NCBI GenBank assembly: GCA_026393975.1
Contig: JAPKZD010000009.1
Span: forward strand, 186,001-250,000
DNA length: 64,000 bases
From: Candidatus Aminicenantota bacterium
Lineage (GTDB): Bacteria; Acidobacteriota; Aminicenantia; Aminicenantales; Saccharicenantaceae
Reading direction: 5' to 3'
The stretch's first letter is position 1. Each line of letters starts with the position of its first letter. The notes beneath the pieces are model-generated. The model was not told the origin of the DNA, made no database searches, and saw nothing but the letters and a program-made list of their open reading frames with translations. The translations under genes were made by a program, and so were the position numbers. Of this stretch, positions 39,244 to 48,508 are shown piece by piece.

Positions 39244-39340
39244 TTGCTCCGAGTCGAAAGCGCTACAGCCAGGCCGGCCAGGCCCTTCGACCGCCAGGGA
39301 GGAGCGGGAAACGGCTCCTCCTTCCGTATTCGAAAAGGAG
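39244..39340 (+). promoter_or_regulatory. candidate Moco (molybdenum/tungsten cofactor) riboswitch
   Basis: The 97-base leader before the tungstate-transport/Moco operon has CTCCGAGTCGAAAG at its 5' side, AGGCCGGCCAGGCCC, and a strong hairpin GGAGGAGC/GCTCCTCC with loop GGGAAACG (39299-39322). The 5' CTCC can pair with the ribosome site AAAAGGAG (39333-39340), which gives a means to block tupA translation. Placement and layout fit the Moco RNA motif class; I cannot run a covariance search, so the class is an inference. Confidence 0.55.
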
Positions 39341-39345
39341 ACATC

Positions 39346-40170
39346 GTGCGCCGCTTCGTATTCATACTCCTCGGCTTGGCCCTCGGCCTATCCCCCGTCT
39401 TGCCGGCCGAACGAAGCCTTATGCTGGCCACGACGACGAGCGTCGATGCCACGGGCCTCCTCGACGTCCTCGCCGACGCTTTCAAGAAGGACACGGGGAT
39501 CGCGCTCAAATGGATCGCGGTCGGGACGGGTGCCGCCCTCAAGCAGGCCCGGGACGGGAACGCCGACATCGTCATCGTCCACGCCAAAAAGCTCGAGGAC
39601 GAGTTCCTCCGGGACGGCTTCGGCGTTAACCGCCGTGTGATCGCCCGGAACTATTTCATGATCGTCGGGCCCGTCGACGACCCCGCGCGTGCCGCCGGCT
39701 CATCCTCCGCCGCGGAAGCCCTCGGCCGCATCAAAGCAAGCGGGGTCCCGTTCATCAGCCGGGGCGACAAGTCCGGCACGCACATGCGCGAGCTCGACCT
39801 CTGGGTCCTGGCCGGCGGCAAGCCGGAAACCGCTTACCTCGAAACGGGCCAGGGCATGGCCGAAACCTTGCGCGTCGCCGCCGAAAGATGCGGCTACACG
39901 CTGACGGACACCGCGACGTTTTACGGACTTCAGGGGCTCGCCGGGCTCAAACCTGTCTACGAAAACTCGCCCGAACTCGAGAATATCTACTCCGTCATCG
40001 CCGTCAATCCGGCCCGCATCCCCACGGCCCGCTACGGCGAGGCCATGGCCTTCGTCGCCTTCCTCACTTCACCGTACGGCCAAAAGCTCATCGGAGAGTT
40101 CAGGGGAAAAGGCGGGCGGCCGCTCTTCGAACCGATGGCCGCGATCCCCGGCGTGGACCTCGTCAAATGA
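39346..40170 (+). CDS. tupA: tungstate ABC transporter, substrate-binding protein
   Basis: 274 residues: signal peptide (FVFILLGLALGLSPVLPAE), then the TupA fold. The LATTTSVDATGLLDVL motif and FISRGDKSGTHMRELDLW are the hallmark oxyanion contacts of tungstate binders. GTG 39346 is chosen for AAAAGGAG 5 bases upstream. tupB overlaps by 4 bases. It captures tungstate (possibly molybdate) in the periplasm for the cofactor genes downstream. Confidence 0.9.
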   Translation: MRRFVFILLGLALGLSPVLPAERSLMLATTTSVDATGLLDVLADAFKKDTGIALKWIAVGTGAALKQARDGNADIVIVHAKKLEDEFLRDGFGVNRRVIARNYFMIVGPVDDPARAAGSSSAAEALGRIKASGVPFISRGDKSGTHMRELDLWVLAGGKPETAYLETGQGMAETLRVAAERCGYTLTDTATFYGLQGLAGLKPVYENSPELENIYSVIAVNPARIPTARYGEAMAFVAFLTSPYGQKLIGEFRGKGGRPLFEPMAAIPGVDLVK

Positions 40171-40817
40171 TCTTCCGCGAACTCGCCCTGGCCATCTGGG
40201 TTTCGCTCAAGACGAGCGGGCTCGCCGCCCTCATCGCCAGCGCCGTGGCCGTGCCGGCCGCGCTCTTCCTCGCCGGACGGGACTTCCGCGGCAAGCGGCT
40301 CGTGCTGCTCATTAATCAAACCTGGATGGCCGCCCCGACCGTCGTCATCGGCCTCCTCTTCTACTCGCTCCTCAGCCGGAGCGGCCCGTTCGGCGGCTTG
40401 GGACTCCTCTACACCCAGGCAGCCATGACCGTCGGCCAGGTCTTCCTCATCCTGCCGCTCATCATCGGTTTCTCGTACACCGCCCTTCGCCAGGTCGACA
40501 AGCGGGCGCGCCTGACCGCGCTGACCCTCGGCGCGAGCCGGAGGCAAGCCGGATGGATCGTCCTCCGCGAGGCGAAGTACGCCCTTCTCATCGCGGTTCT
40601 GGCCGGCTTCGCCCGGGCCATCTCGGAAGTCGGCATCGCCATGATGCTCGGCGGCAACATCCGCAACGCCACCCGGAACATCACGACCTCGATCGCCCTC
40701 GAAACGGCCAAGGGGGAATTCCGGAACGGCGTCGTCCTGGGCGCGGTCCTTCTTGTCATCACCCTCGGCATCAACCTCCTCGTTCATACGGGGCTCCGGG
40801 GCAAGGACAAGGATTGA
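40167..40817 (+). CDS. tupB: tungstate ABC transporter permease
   Basis: 216 residues with about five membrane helices and the ABC permease loop LTLGASRRQAGWIVLREAKYALLIAVLAGFARAISEVG. The ATG overlaps tupA's TGA (ATGA) and tupC starts 1 base after it. It should form a homodimer in the inner membrane. Confidence 0.9.
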   Translation: MIFRELALAIWVSLKTSGLAALIASAVAVPAALFLAGRDFRGKRLVLLINQTWMAAPTVVIGLLFYSLLSRSGPFGGLGLLYTQAAMTVGQVFLILPLIIGFSYTALRQVDKRARLTALTLGASRRQAGWIVLREAKYALLIAVLAGFARAISEVGIAMMLGGNIRNATRNITTSIALETAKGEFRNGVVLGAVLLVITLGINLLVHTGLRGKDKD

Positions 40818-40818
40818 G

Positions 40819-41875
<1,057 letters not shown>

Positions 41876-41883
<8 letters not shown>

Positions 41884-43195
41884 TACGCTCGACGGCGCTA
41901 AAACCCGATTTATAAATCGGGGCAAAAAGCGCTGCTCAGTATCAGCCCTGAGTATACCCCGGGCTTCAGACTGGGGAGCCGAATGGGTTAAGTACGAAGA
42001 GGCCCGAGTGCTCGTCCTGTCCGCCCTGAAAACGCACCCGCCCGAGTCCGTCCTCCTGGCCGAGGCGATGGGCAGGACGCTGGCCAGGGACATCAAGGCC
42101 CGTGAAAATATCCCGCCTTTCACCAAGGCGACCATGGACGGGTATGCCGTCAAGGCTGAAGATACCCGGGCTGCCGGAAGGGACAATGCCGTAGAGCTCG
42201 AGGTCACGGAGGACCTGCCCGCGGGCCGTGTTTCCCGAAAATCCGTCGGTCCGGGACAGGCCGTCCGCATCATGACCGGAGCTCCCCTGCCGAAAGGCGC
42301 CGACGCCGTGGTCATGGTCGAGGATACAGAGAAATCCGGCGGCCGCGTCAAAGTCCGCCGCGAGGTCAAGCCCGGCGCCAACATCGGTCAAGCCGGCGAG
42401 GATCTCAAGAAAGGCGAACTCGCCCTCGAACGGGGCGCGGTCATCGGGCCGGCCGAGACCGGCCTGTTGGCCGCGGCAGGGCTCGCCCGCGTCCCGGTCG
42501 TCAGGCGCCCGAAGCTGGCCGTCATCGCCACGGGCGACGAAATCGTCGAGCCGGGCGATAGAAAAGGCCCCGGCCAGATCCGGAACTCCAACGGCCCCGC
42601 TCTCCTGGCCATGGCCCTTCGGGCTGGGGCGGACGCGAAATATCTCGGCATCGCCCGGGACAGGAGCTCCTCGCTCCGCGCCAAGCTCGCCCGGGCGAAA
42701 GGGGCGGATATCCTGGTCCTCGCCGGAGGAGTCTCGGTCGGCGATTACGACCTGGTCAAGGACGAGCTCCGGGCGGCCGGAGTCAGGCCCGTTTTCTGGC
42801 AGGTCCGGATCAAGCCGGGCAAGCCCGTCTTCTTCGGCCGGCGCGGAAGCCGGCTCGTCTTCGGACTGCCGGGCAACCCGACGAGCGCCATGGTCACGTT
42901 CCTCCTCTTCGCCCAACCGGCCATCGAGCGCATGCTCGGCCGGACAAACCCCGGCCCGAGGGGCGGCCGGGCGGTCCTCACGGAGGACGTCGTCCTCAAA
43001 CCGGGGCGGAAGCAGTTCCTGCGCGGTGTCCTCGAAGCCGAGGGCGCGGTCCTCAAGGTCGCGCCCTATGCCGACCAGAAAAGCGGCGTCCTGCGGTCCA
43101 TGGTCCACAGCCGCGTCCTCATCGTCGTCCCGGCCGACGTTTCGCGTCTCGAAAAAGGCCGGGACGTCGAGATCCTGTACATTGACGGAGCATGA
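41876..43195 (+). CDS. moeA: molybdopterin molybdotransferase
   Basis: 439 residues; inserts molybdate or tungstate into molybdopterin-AMP. Motifs: VKYEEARVLVLSAL, ENIPPFTKATMDGYAVK, GAPLPKGADAVVMVEDTE, VIATGDEIVEPG, ADILVLAGGVSVGDYD, KPGKPVFFG and GLPGNPTSAMVTF. The family usually begins near VKYEEA, but here ~37 extra residues are encoded from ATG 41876, the stretch holding an extended palindrome at 41896-41932. No start codon closer to VKYEEA exists in frame, so the native start may have been altered by this insertion. An even earlier in-frame start (41825) lies inside tupC. Confidence 0.92.
41896..41932 (+). repeat. palindrome at the 5' end of moeA
   Basis: Perfect 18-bp palindrome CCCGATTTATAAATCGGG (41904-41921) nested in GCGCT/AGCGC arms, AT-rich at its centre. 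A second imperfect hairpin (AGCCC/GGGCT, 41944-41965) follows. It falls in the non-conserved N-terminal codons of moeA. Confidence 0.75.
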
Positions 43196-43198
43196 TCC

Positions 43199-43672
43199 AT
43201 GGCCAAGCTCAGCCACGTCGACCGCGAGGGCAAGGCCCGGATGGTGGACATCGGGGCCAAGGCCGTCACCCGGCGCGAGGCGGCCGCCTCGGCGTTCATC
43301 AAGCTCGGCCCGCAAACGTTGCGCCTGGTCAGGGCCAACAAGATCGCCAAGGGCGACGTCCTGAACACGGCCCGGCTGGCCGGCATCCAGGCGGCGAAGA
43401 GGGCCCACGAGCTCATCCCCCTCGCCCATCCCATCCCGCTGGAGAACGTGGCCGTCGAGCTAGAGGTCATGAAAACAGGCATCAAGGTCCGCTGCCGCGT
43501 CGCCGCCGCGGCCAAGACCGGAGCCGAGATGGAGGCGCTGACCGGCGCCGCCCTCGCCGCGCTCACGGTCTACGACATGGTCAAGGCGGTGGAGCGGGGG
43601 GCCGAGGTCGTTCGCCTGCGCCTCGACTTCAAGAGCGGCGGGAAAAGCGGGGTCTTCCGGAGACGGGCATGA
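43199..43672 (+). CDS. moaC: cyclic pyranopterin monophosphate synthase
   Basis: 157 residues, the MoaC partner of MoaA in the first step of molybdopterin synthesis. Motifs: LSHVDREGKARMVDIGAK, GDVLNTARLAGIQAAKRAHELIPLAHPIPL, and GAEMEALTGAALAALTVYDMVKAVE with its catalytic Lys. It follows moeA by 3 bases and overlaps the MOSC gene by 4. Confidence 0.95.
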   Translation: MAKLSHVDREGKARMVDIGAKAVTRREAAASAFIKLGPQTLRLVRANKIAKGDVLNTARLAGIQAAKRAHELIPLAHPIPLENVAVELEVMKTGIKVRCRVAAAAKTGAEMEALTGAALAALTVYDMVKAVERGAEVVRLRLDFKSGGKSGVFRRRA

Positions 43673-44139
43673 AGACGTCCGCCGCGGCGGGGGCCGGCAC
43701 GATCGTCTCCGTCAACACGAGCCGCAAGAAAGGTCAGGTCAAGACGCCCGTCCTGTCCGCCGAACTCGTTGCCGGAAAGGGGATCGCCGGCGACGCCCAC
43801 CTGGGATTCGCCCATCGCCAGGTTTCGCTCCTGATGATCGAGGACGTCGAGGAGCAGAGATCCCGTCTCGCGGCCGGGCCGGCCGTCCCTCTCGGGCCCG
43901 GGGCCTTCGCCGAGAACCTGACCACGCGGGCAATCGACCTCGGCGGGCTTGCGGTCGGCGACGAGCTCCTCGTCGGGGACGGCGTCCGCCTGCGGGTCAG
44001 CCAGATCGGCAAGGAATGCCATACGAAGTGCGCCGTTTTCCATCTCACCGGCGACTGCATCATGCCCGTCCGGGGGATTTTCTGCGAGGTCCTGGCGGGC
44101 GGGACGATCCGCGCCGGAGACGCCATTGAAAAACGGTAA
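43669..44139 (+). CDS. MOSC-domain protein
   Basis: 156 residues, a single MOSC domain: VSVNTSRKKGQVKTPVLSAELVAGKGIAGDAHLGFAHRQVSLL, FAENLTTRAIDLGGL and GKECHTKCAVF with the conserved Cys used for sulfur/cofactor transfer. MOSC proteins bind sulfurated molybdenum cofactor. The ATG overlaps the moaC stop, and its end overlaps the moaA start by 14 bases. Confidence 0.9.
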   Translation: MKTSAAAGAGTIVSVNTSRKKGQVKTPVLSAELVAGKGIAGDAHLGFAHRQVSLLMIEDVEEQRSRLAAGPAVPLGPGAFAENLTTRAIDLGGLAVGDELLVGDGVRLRVSQIGKECHTKCAVFHLTGDCIMPVRGIFCEVLAGGTIRAGDAIEKR

Positions 44140-45097
44140 AGTCCTGCGCATCTCGGTCACCGACCGCTGCGACCTGCGCTGCGTCTACTGCATGCCCGAA
44201 TCGGGGGTTCCCCTGGTACCGATGGCGGACATGCTGAATTATGAGGAGATCGCCGCCGTGGCCCGCGCGGCCATGGCCGTTGGCGTCCGGCGTTTCCGAC
44301 TCACGGGCGGCGAGCCCTTGGCGAGGCGGGGGATCGTCTCGCTCGTAAGCCTGCTCGCCCGGCTCGGACCCGAGGACTTGGCTATGACGACCAACGGCAT
44401 GCGCCTCGCCGAATCCGCGGCCGGGCTCAAGGCGGCCGGCCTCACAAGGGTGACCATCAGCCTGGACACGCTCCGTCGGGACCGCTTCGAGACGATCACC
44501 CGGAGGACAGGTTTCGACCGGATCTTCGAGGGCCTCGACGCCGCCCGGACGGCGGGACTCGTCCCGATCAAGGTCAACACCGTCGTCATCCGGGGCGTCA
44601 ACGATGACGAGGTCCTCGACTTCGTCCGCTTCGCCGAGAAGGAGAACGTCGAAGTTCGCTTCATCGAGCTCATGCCGACGAGCGGGCTCAGCCCGGAGTG
44701 CAAGGAGCTGGGGAGCTGGCGGCCGGCGCTCTTCGTCAAGGGCGAGGAGGTCAGGGCCCGCGTCGCCGAGGCCTTCGGGCCCCTCGAACGCGTCCCAGAC
44801 GCCGACGGCGTGGCGGACATCTATCTCGTGAAAGGGACGACACGGCTGGGATTCATCACGCCCGTATCGAACCCTTTCTGCCTGGGCTGCGAGCGGCTGC
44901 GGCTCGGCCCCGACGGCCGGCTGAAGGTCTGCCTCTTCGACCGGGGCGGAGTCGACGTCCGGAAAGCCTTGCGCGAGGACAAAGCCGGCCCCGTGGAGCT
45001 CGCGGCCGTCCTGCGGGCGGCTTTCGAAACGAAGACGACCTGGGAACGCGGCGACCTGGAGTCCCTGTCGAGCGACATGTTCAGGATCGGAGGGTGA
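44126..45097 (+). CDS. moaA: GTP 3',8-cyclase (radical SAM)
   Basis: 323 residues. N-terminal SAM cluster TDRCDLRCVYCMPE (CxxxCxxC), the GGEP motif FRLTGGEPL, and C-terminal cluster NPFCLGCERLRLGPDGRLKVCLF; the ending RIGG supplies the family's double Gly. It converts GTP to 3',8-cyclo-dihydro-GTP, then used by MoaC. I choose TTG 44126 (CGGAGA 6 bases before); the frame stays open far upstream, but no better start exists near IRVTDRCD-type codons. Confidence 0.94.
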   Translation: MKNGKVLRISVTDRCDLRCVYCMPESGVPLVPMADMLNYEEIAAVARAAMAVGVRRFRLTGGEPLARRGIVSLVSLLARLGPEDLAMTTNGMRLAESAAGLKAAGLTRVTISLDTLRRDRFETITRRTGFDRIFEGLDAARTAGLVPIKVNTVVIRGVNDDEVLDFVRFAEKENVEVRFIELMPTSGLSPECKELGSWRPALFVKGEEVRARVAEAFGPLERVPDADGVADIYLVKGTTRLGFITPVSNPFCLGCERLRLGPDGRLKVCLFDRGGVDVRKALREDKAGPVELAAVLRAAFETKTTWERGDLESLSSDMFRIGG

Positions 45098-45099
45098 CG

Positions 45100-45594
45100 A
45101 TGAAGGTCGGTATTCTCACGGTCAGCGACAAGGGGGCGAGGGGCGAGCGCGAAGACAGGAGCGGTCCGGCCATCCGGGAGATGATGGAGGCGGCCGGAGG
45201 GGAGATTGTCCGCGCGAAAATCGTCGCCGACGAACAGGACGAGATCCGGGCCGCCCTCATTCAATGGTCGGACGAAGGGCTCGACCTCATCTTGACGACC
45301 GGCGGGACGGGCTTCAGCCCCCGCGACTGGACTCCTGAGGCGACCAAGGCCGTGATCGACCGCGAGACGCCGGGCATCCCCGAGGTCATGCGCCGGGCCG
45401 GCATGGAGAAAACGCCGACGGCCATGCTCAGCCGGGCCGCGGCCGGGATCCGGAAACGCACCCTGATCGTCAACCTGCCCGGGAGCGAGAAGGCCGTGCG
45501 CGAAAGCCTCGCGGCGATCCTGCCGGCGCTTCCCCACGGGGTCGATATCCTCACGGGGACAGCGTCGGAGTGCGCCAAGCCCCGTCGCGGCTGA
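45100..45594 (+). CDS. mogA: molybdopterin adenylyltransferase
   Basis: 164 residues; adenylylates molybdopterin before metal insertion by MoeA. Motifs: VGILTVSDKGARGEREDRSGP, DLILTTGGTGFSPRDWTPEATKAVIDRETPG and LIVNLPGSEKAVRESL. A ribosome site GGAGGGTGACG precedes ATG 45100. It is the last gene before the terminator; moaD/moaE/moeB are not in the window. Confidence 0.93.
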   Translation: MKVGILTVSDKGARGEREDRSGPAIREMMEAAGGEIVRAKIVADEQDEIRAALIQWSDEGLDLILTTGGTGFSPRDWTPEATKAVIDRETPGIPEVMRRAGMEKTPTAMLSRAAAGIRKRTLIVNLPGSEKAVRESLAAILPALPHGVDILTGTASECAKPRRG

Positions 45595-45626
45595 GCGCCG
45601 ACAGATCCCCTGAAGGATTTCTTTCT

Positions 45627-46049
45627 TTAGCCGTCCGAAAGGTCGGGCTTGAAAGTCCGCCCTTTTTTTATTTCGGAGACATGGCGCTTGTCGGCGAGCA
45701 TCTTCTCCTTGGCCCGCTTCGAGCGCTTCCGTTTCTGACGCCGGATCTTGGCGATCCTCTGCTCCTCCGCGCTTTGTCTCCCCAGGATTGCCGTCTCGAT
45801 CTTGTCAGTCAGGATGCGGCGCGCCAGGAACCGGTTGAGGGATTGCAGCCGCTCCTGCTGGCACTTGACCTCGAACCCGGTGGGCAGATGCTTGAGGTAG
45901 ACGCAGGTCGCGACCTTGTTGACGTTCTGGCCGCCGTGGCCTCCCGAGCGGATAAATTTTTCGACGATGTCCGCCTCGCGGATGCCGAGCTTCTCCATCC
46001 GCTCCGCGAGGGCTTGCTCTTTGTCGGGCCTGACACCGAATATCGCCAT
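45627..46049 (-). CDS. release-factor-like peptidyl-tRNA hydrolase (ArfB/RF-related)
   Basis: 140 residues. The GGQ catalytic loop is in RSGGHGGQNVNKVATCVYLKH, and the basic C-terminal tail (KIRRQKRKRSKRAKEKMLADKRH) can reach into the mRNA channel, as in stalled-ribosome rescue factors. It lacks codon-recognition domains 1-2 of RF1/RF2. Its 3' end overlaps the + strand terminator of the molybdopterin operon. The start at ATG 46049 has AGAGAC only. Exact class (ArfB, PrfH or RF-like) unresolved. Confidence 0.85.
   Translation of the reverse strand: MAIFGVRPDKEQALAERMEKLGIREADIVEKFIRSGGHGGQNVNKVATCVYLKHLPTGFEVKCQQERLQSLNRFLARRILTDKIETAILGRQSAEEQRIAKIRRQKRKRSKRAKEKMLADKRHVSEIKKGRTFKPDLSDG
45637..45669 (+). 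terminator. rho-independent terminator of the molybdopterin operon
   Basis: Stem AAAGG/CCTTT with inner CGGGC/GTCCG around TTGAAA, followed by a run of seven T. It lies 43 bases after the mogA stop and inside the 3' end of the convergent release-factor-like gene. Confidence 0.65.
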
Positions 46050-46144
46050 GGGTTTCGTCTCTTTCCCTCCGGACAGTGCTCGCTAAAGATAATATAACCA
46101 ACGACAGGAGGAATCAATTTTTTCTGAGGCCGGAAAGAAGCTCC

Positions 46145-46180
46145 TTGACTATACACATATTTTATGTATATTATGTGTAT
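46145..46180 (+). promoter_or_regulatory. toxin-antitoxin promoter with operator dyad
   Basis: TTGACT (46145-46150) and TATTAT (46169-46174, 18-base spacer) are overlaid by a dyad ATACACATA (46151-46159) / TATGTGTAT (46172-46180). An RHH antitoxin is expected to bind here for autorepression. Confidence 0.75.
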
Positions 46181-46196
46181 AAGAAGGAGACGAAAA

Positions 46197-46421
46197 ATGC
46201 AAGTGAGACATAATATTACACTTGACGCGGACGTCTCGAGGGAACTCGACAGCGTAGCCGGGGAACTCGGGGAGAAAAAGAGCGCCATTATCGAGAAAGC
46301 CCTCGAAACCTATTTCGACCTGCTGGACTTGAGCCTGGCCAAAAAAAGGCTGGCCGACCTTGAAAAGGGAAGCGACCGGCTCCTCGATTCAGAGGAAGTC
46401 TGGAAAAAGCTGGGAATTTAG
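46197..46421 (+). CDS. ribbon-helix-helix antitoxin
   Basis: 74 residues. The N-terminal strand [17 protein letters not shown] followed by helix [21 protein letters not shown] is a MetJ/Arc-type RHH DNA-binding fold; the C-terminal half ([26 protein letters not shown]) is the toxin-neutralising tail. AAGGAGA precedes ATG 46197. The toxin gene starts 1 base after its stop. RelB/ParD-like type. Confidence 0.88.
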   Translation: MQVRHNITLDADVSRELDSVAGELGEKKSAIIEKALETYFDLLDLSLAKKRLADLEKGSDRLLDSEEVWKKLGI

Positions 46422-46422
46422 G

Positions 46423-46695
46423 TTGTTCAAGCTCCGTTTCCTCGGCCGGGCCGTCGACGATCTCGGAAGGATCGACCGTCCGCTCCAGAAAATCATCAAG
46501 GCGAAGCTGCTCATCCTGGCCGAGAACCCCGAAGCCCTGAAAAACAACATCAAGAGACTGAGCGGGCCCGATAAGGACCTCTATCGCCTAAGAGTGGGGA
46601 GTTATCGAGTCATCTTCAAGAAGCATAAAGAAGAGCTCGTGATCATCGTCGTCCGGATCGGACATCGGAAGGAGGTCTATTTATCGCTCGCTTGA
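46423..46695 (+). CDS. RelE/ParE-family toxin
   Basis: 90 residues with RelE-fold features: [54 protein letters not shown], and the C-terminal [11 protein letters not shown]. RelE toxins cleave mRNA on the ribosome; ParE toxins act on gyrase, and sequence alone does not settle it. Start taken at TTG 46423, 1 base after the antitoxin stop; the in-frame ATG at 46360 lies inside the antitoxin gene and is unlikely. Confidence 0.87.
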   Translation: MFKLRFLGRAVDDLGRIDRPLQKIIKAKLLILAENPEALKNNIKRLSGPDKDLYRLRVGSYRVIFKKHKEELVIIVVRIGHRKEVYLSLA

Positions 46696-46807
46696 AGCCG
46701 GATTTCGGGAAGTGACAATTCGGAAATTGGTATTGTGTCACCGAATTAATTGGAATAAAATCCTCTTTCTTAAACAGACTCGCATCGTCATGGACAAGGA
46801 GGCCCGC

Positions 46808-48508
46808 ATGAGGCCATCGCGTACAGGTCATTTCGCACTTGTTCTTTTCGTCGCCGCGGCCTTATTGATCCCCGCCATCGCGGCCGCCCAGGCCGTCGCG
46901 ACCGCTCCCTCTCCGCCCCAATCCCAAACCCCTCCTGCCGCCCCAAAGACGACCGCCGAAACGACCGAATACGCCGCAACGTCGACCTACGCCGACGTGC
47001 TGTCCTTCATCCGCGACCTCCAGAGACTCTCGCCCCTCGTCCGGGTCGAAACGATCTGCACTTCGGCGGAAGGCCGCGACGTCCCGCTCCTCGTCATCGG
47101 CAAGCCCCTGCCCCAAGACCCGCTGGCCCTGCGCTACGACAAGCGCGTCGTCGTCTACTTCCAGGCCAATATCCACGCCGGCGAGGTCGAGGGCAAGGAG
47201 GCGACGCTGATGCTCGCCCGGGACATCCTCCTCGACCCCAAGCTCCCCTATCTCGACAAGATCGTTCTCCTCGTCGCGCCCATCTTCAATGCCGACGGGA
47301 ACGACAAGATGAGCCCCGACAACAGGCGCGGCCAGGTCGGCCCTGAGAAGGGCTCGGGCGTCCGCCACAACGGCCAGAACCTCGACCTCAACCGGGACGC
47401 CATGAAGCTCGAGAGCCCCGAGATGCGCGGCCTCGTCCGCAACGTCCTCCTCCGCTGGGACCCGCTTGTCCTCGTCGACTGCCACACGACCGACGGCTCC
47501 TACCACGAGGAGCCGGTCACCTACTCCTGGCCGCTCTGCCCGAACGGCGATCCGGCGATCGTCAAGTACGTGCGCGAGAAAATGCTCCCGGCCGTGGACG
47601 CCACGCTCGAGAAAAAATACGGCACGCTGTCGATCCCCTACGGCGATCCCCGGGATTTCCAGGACATGGAAAAGGGCTGGCAGACGTTCGGCCACCAGCC
47701 CCGCTTCGTGACCAACTACGTCGGCCTGCGCAACCGGCTCTCCATCCTCGACGAGAACTACAACTATGCCGACTTCAAGACCCGCGTCCTCGGAAATTAC
47801 AGCCTGCTCAAGTCGATCCTCGATTACTGCGAGGCGAACGCTCCGGAGCTTTCCCGCCTCGTCGCCGACGCCGACGCGCGGACGGTCCTCCGGGGGCTCG
47901 CCCCGAAGGAGACCGACACCTTCGGATTGGACATCGACGTCCAGGCCCTTCCCGAGAAAGTGTCCGTCCGCGGCTACGAGATGGAGGTCACGCCCCGCGA
48001 AGGGAGCCCCTATCCGCAGGTCAAACGGACCGACCGCAAGAAGACCTACGTCATGCCCTATTTCGCCGACTTCTTCCCCAAGCGCACGGTTCGCCTGCCC
48101 TGCGCTTACCTTATCCCCGTCTTCGATACGGGCGTCCTCGACAAGCTCCGCCAGCACGGCATCGCCGTCGAACGCCTGACAGAGCCCGTGACCCTCGAGA
48201 CCGAGTCCTTCCGCATCAAGGAGATCAAAGGGGCCGAGCGCCTTTACCAGGGCCACCGGACCAACACCGTCAAGGGCGAATACGCCGTCGAGAAGCGGGA
48301 GTTCCCGAAGGGGACGCTCGTCGTCCGGACGGCCCAGGCCCTCGGCCGGCTGGCAGCCTATCTCCTCGAACCGGAGAGCGACGACGGACTTCTCGTCTGG
48401 AATTTTTTCGACAGGGATATCGTCAGCCAGTGGGGACGGGGGGCGCAGACCTATCCGGTCTACAAGCTTTATACCCCCCGGAGCCTGGCCGCCGCCGGCG
48501 TCGATTGA
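46808..48508 (+). CDS. secreted M14-family zinc carboxypeptidase
   Basis: 566 residues: signal peptide (FALVLFVAAALLIPAIAAAQ), a Pro/Ala-rich linker, then the M14 domain. QANIHAGEVEGKE has the HxxE zinc ligands, LVDCHTTDG the third His, and SILDENYNYADF the likely catalytic Glu. About 200 residues of C-terminal region with no assigned domain follow. AAGGAGG precedes ATG 46808; an in-frame start at 46712 would precede the signal. Cleaves C-terminal residues from peptides outside the cytoplasm. It converges directly with the EIIA fusion gene (0 bases). Confidence 0.87.
   Translation: MRPSRTGHFALVLFVAAALLIPAIAAAQAVATAPSPPQSQTPPAAPKTTAETTEYAATSTYADVLSFIRDLQRLSPLVRVETICTSAEGRDVPLLVIGKPLPQDPLALRYDKRVVVYFQANIHAGEVEGKEATLMLARDILLDPKLPYLDKIVLLVAPIFNADGNDKMSPDNRRGQVGPEKGSGVRHNGQNLDLNRDAMKLESPEMRGLVRNVLLRWDPLVLVDCHTTDGSYHEEPVTYSWPLCPNGDPAIVKYVREKMLPAVDATLEKKYGTLSIPYGDPRDFQDMEKGWQTFGHQPRFVTNYVGLRNRLSILDENYNYADFKTRVLGNYSLLKSILDYCEANAPELSRLVADADARTVLRGLAPKETDTFGLDIDVQALPEKVSVRGYEMEVTPREGSPYPQVKRTDRKKTYVMPYFADFFPKRTVRLPCAYLIPVFDTGVLDKLRQHGIAVERLTEPVTLETESFRIKEIKGAERLYQGHRTNTVKGEYAVEKREFPKGTLVVRTAQALGRLAAYLLEPESDDGLLVWNFFDRDIVSQWGRGAQTYPVYKLYTPRSLAAAGVD

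Noticed and set aside
39299-39322. Hairpin before tupA as a terminator of the dus gene
   Set aside because: The stem is strong, but no T-run follows and the structure is better explained as part of a leader RNA.
46712-46807. Upstream N-terminal extension of the M14 peptidase
   Set aside because: It would put 32 non-hydrophobic residues before the signal peptide; AAGGAGG precedes the downstream ATG.
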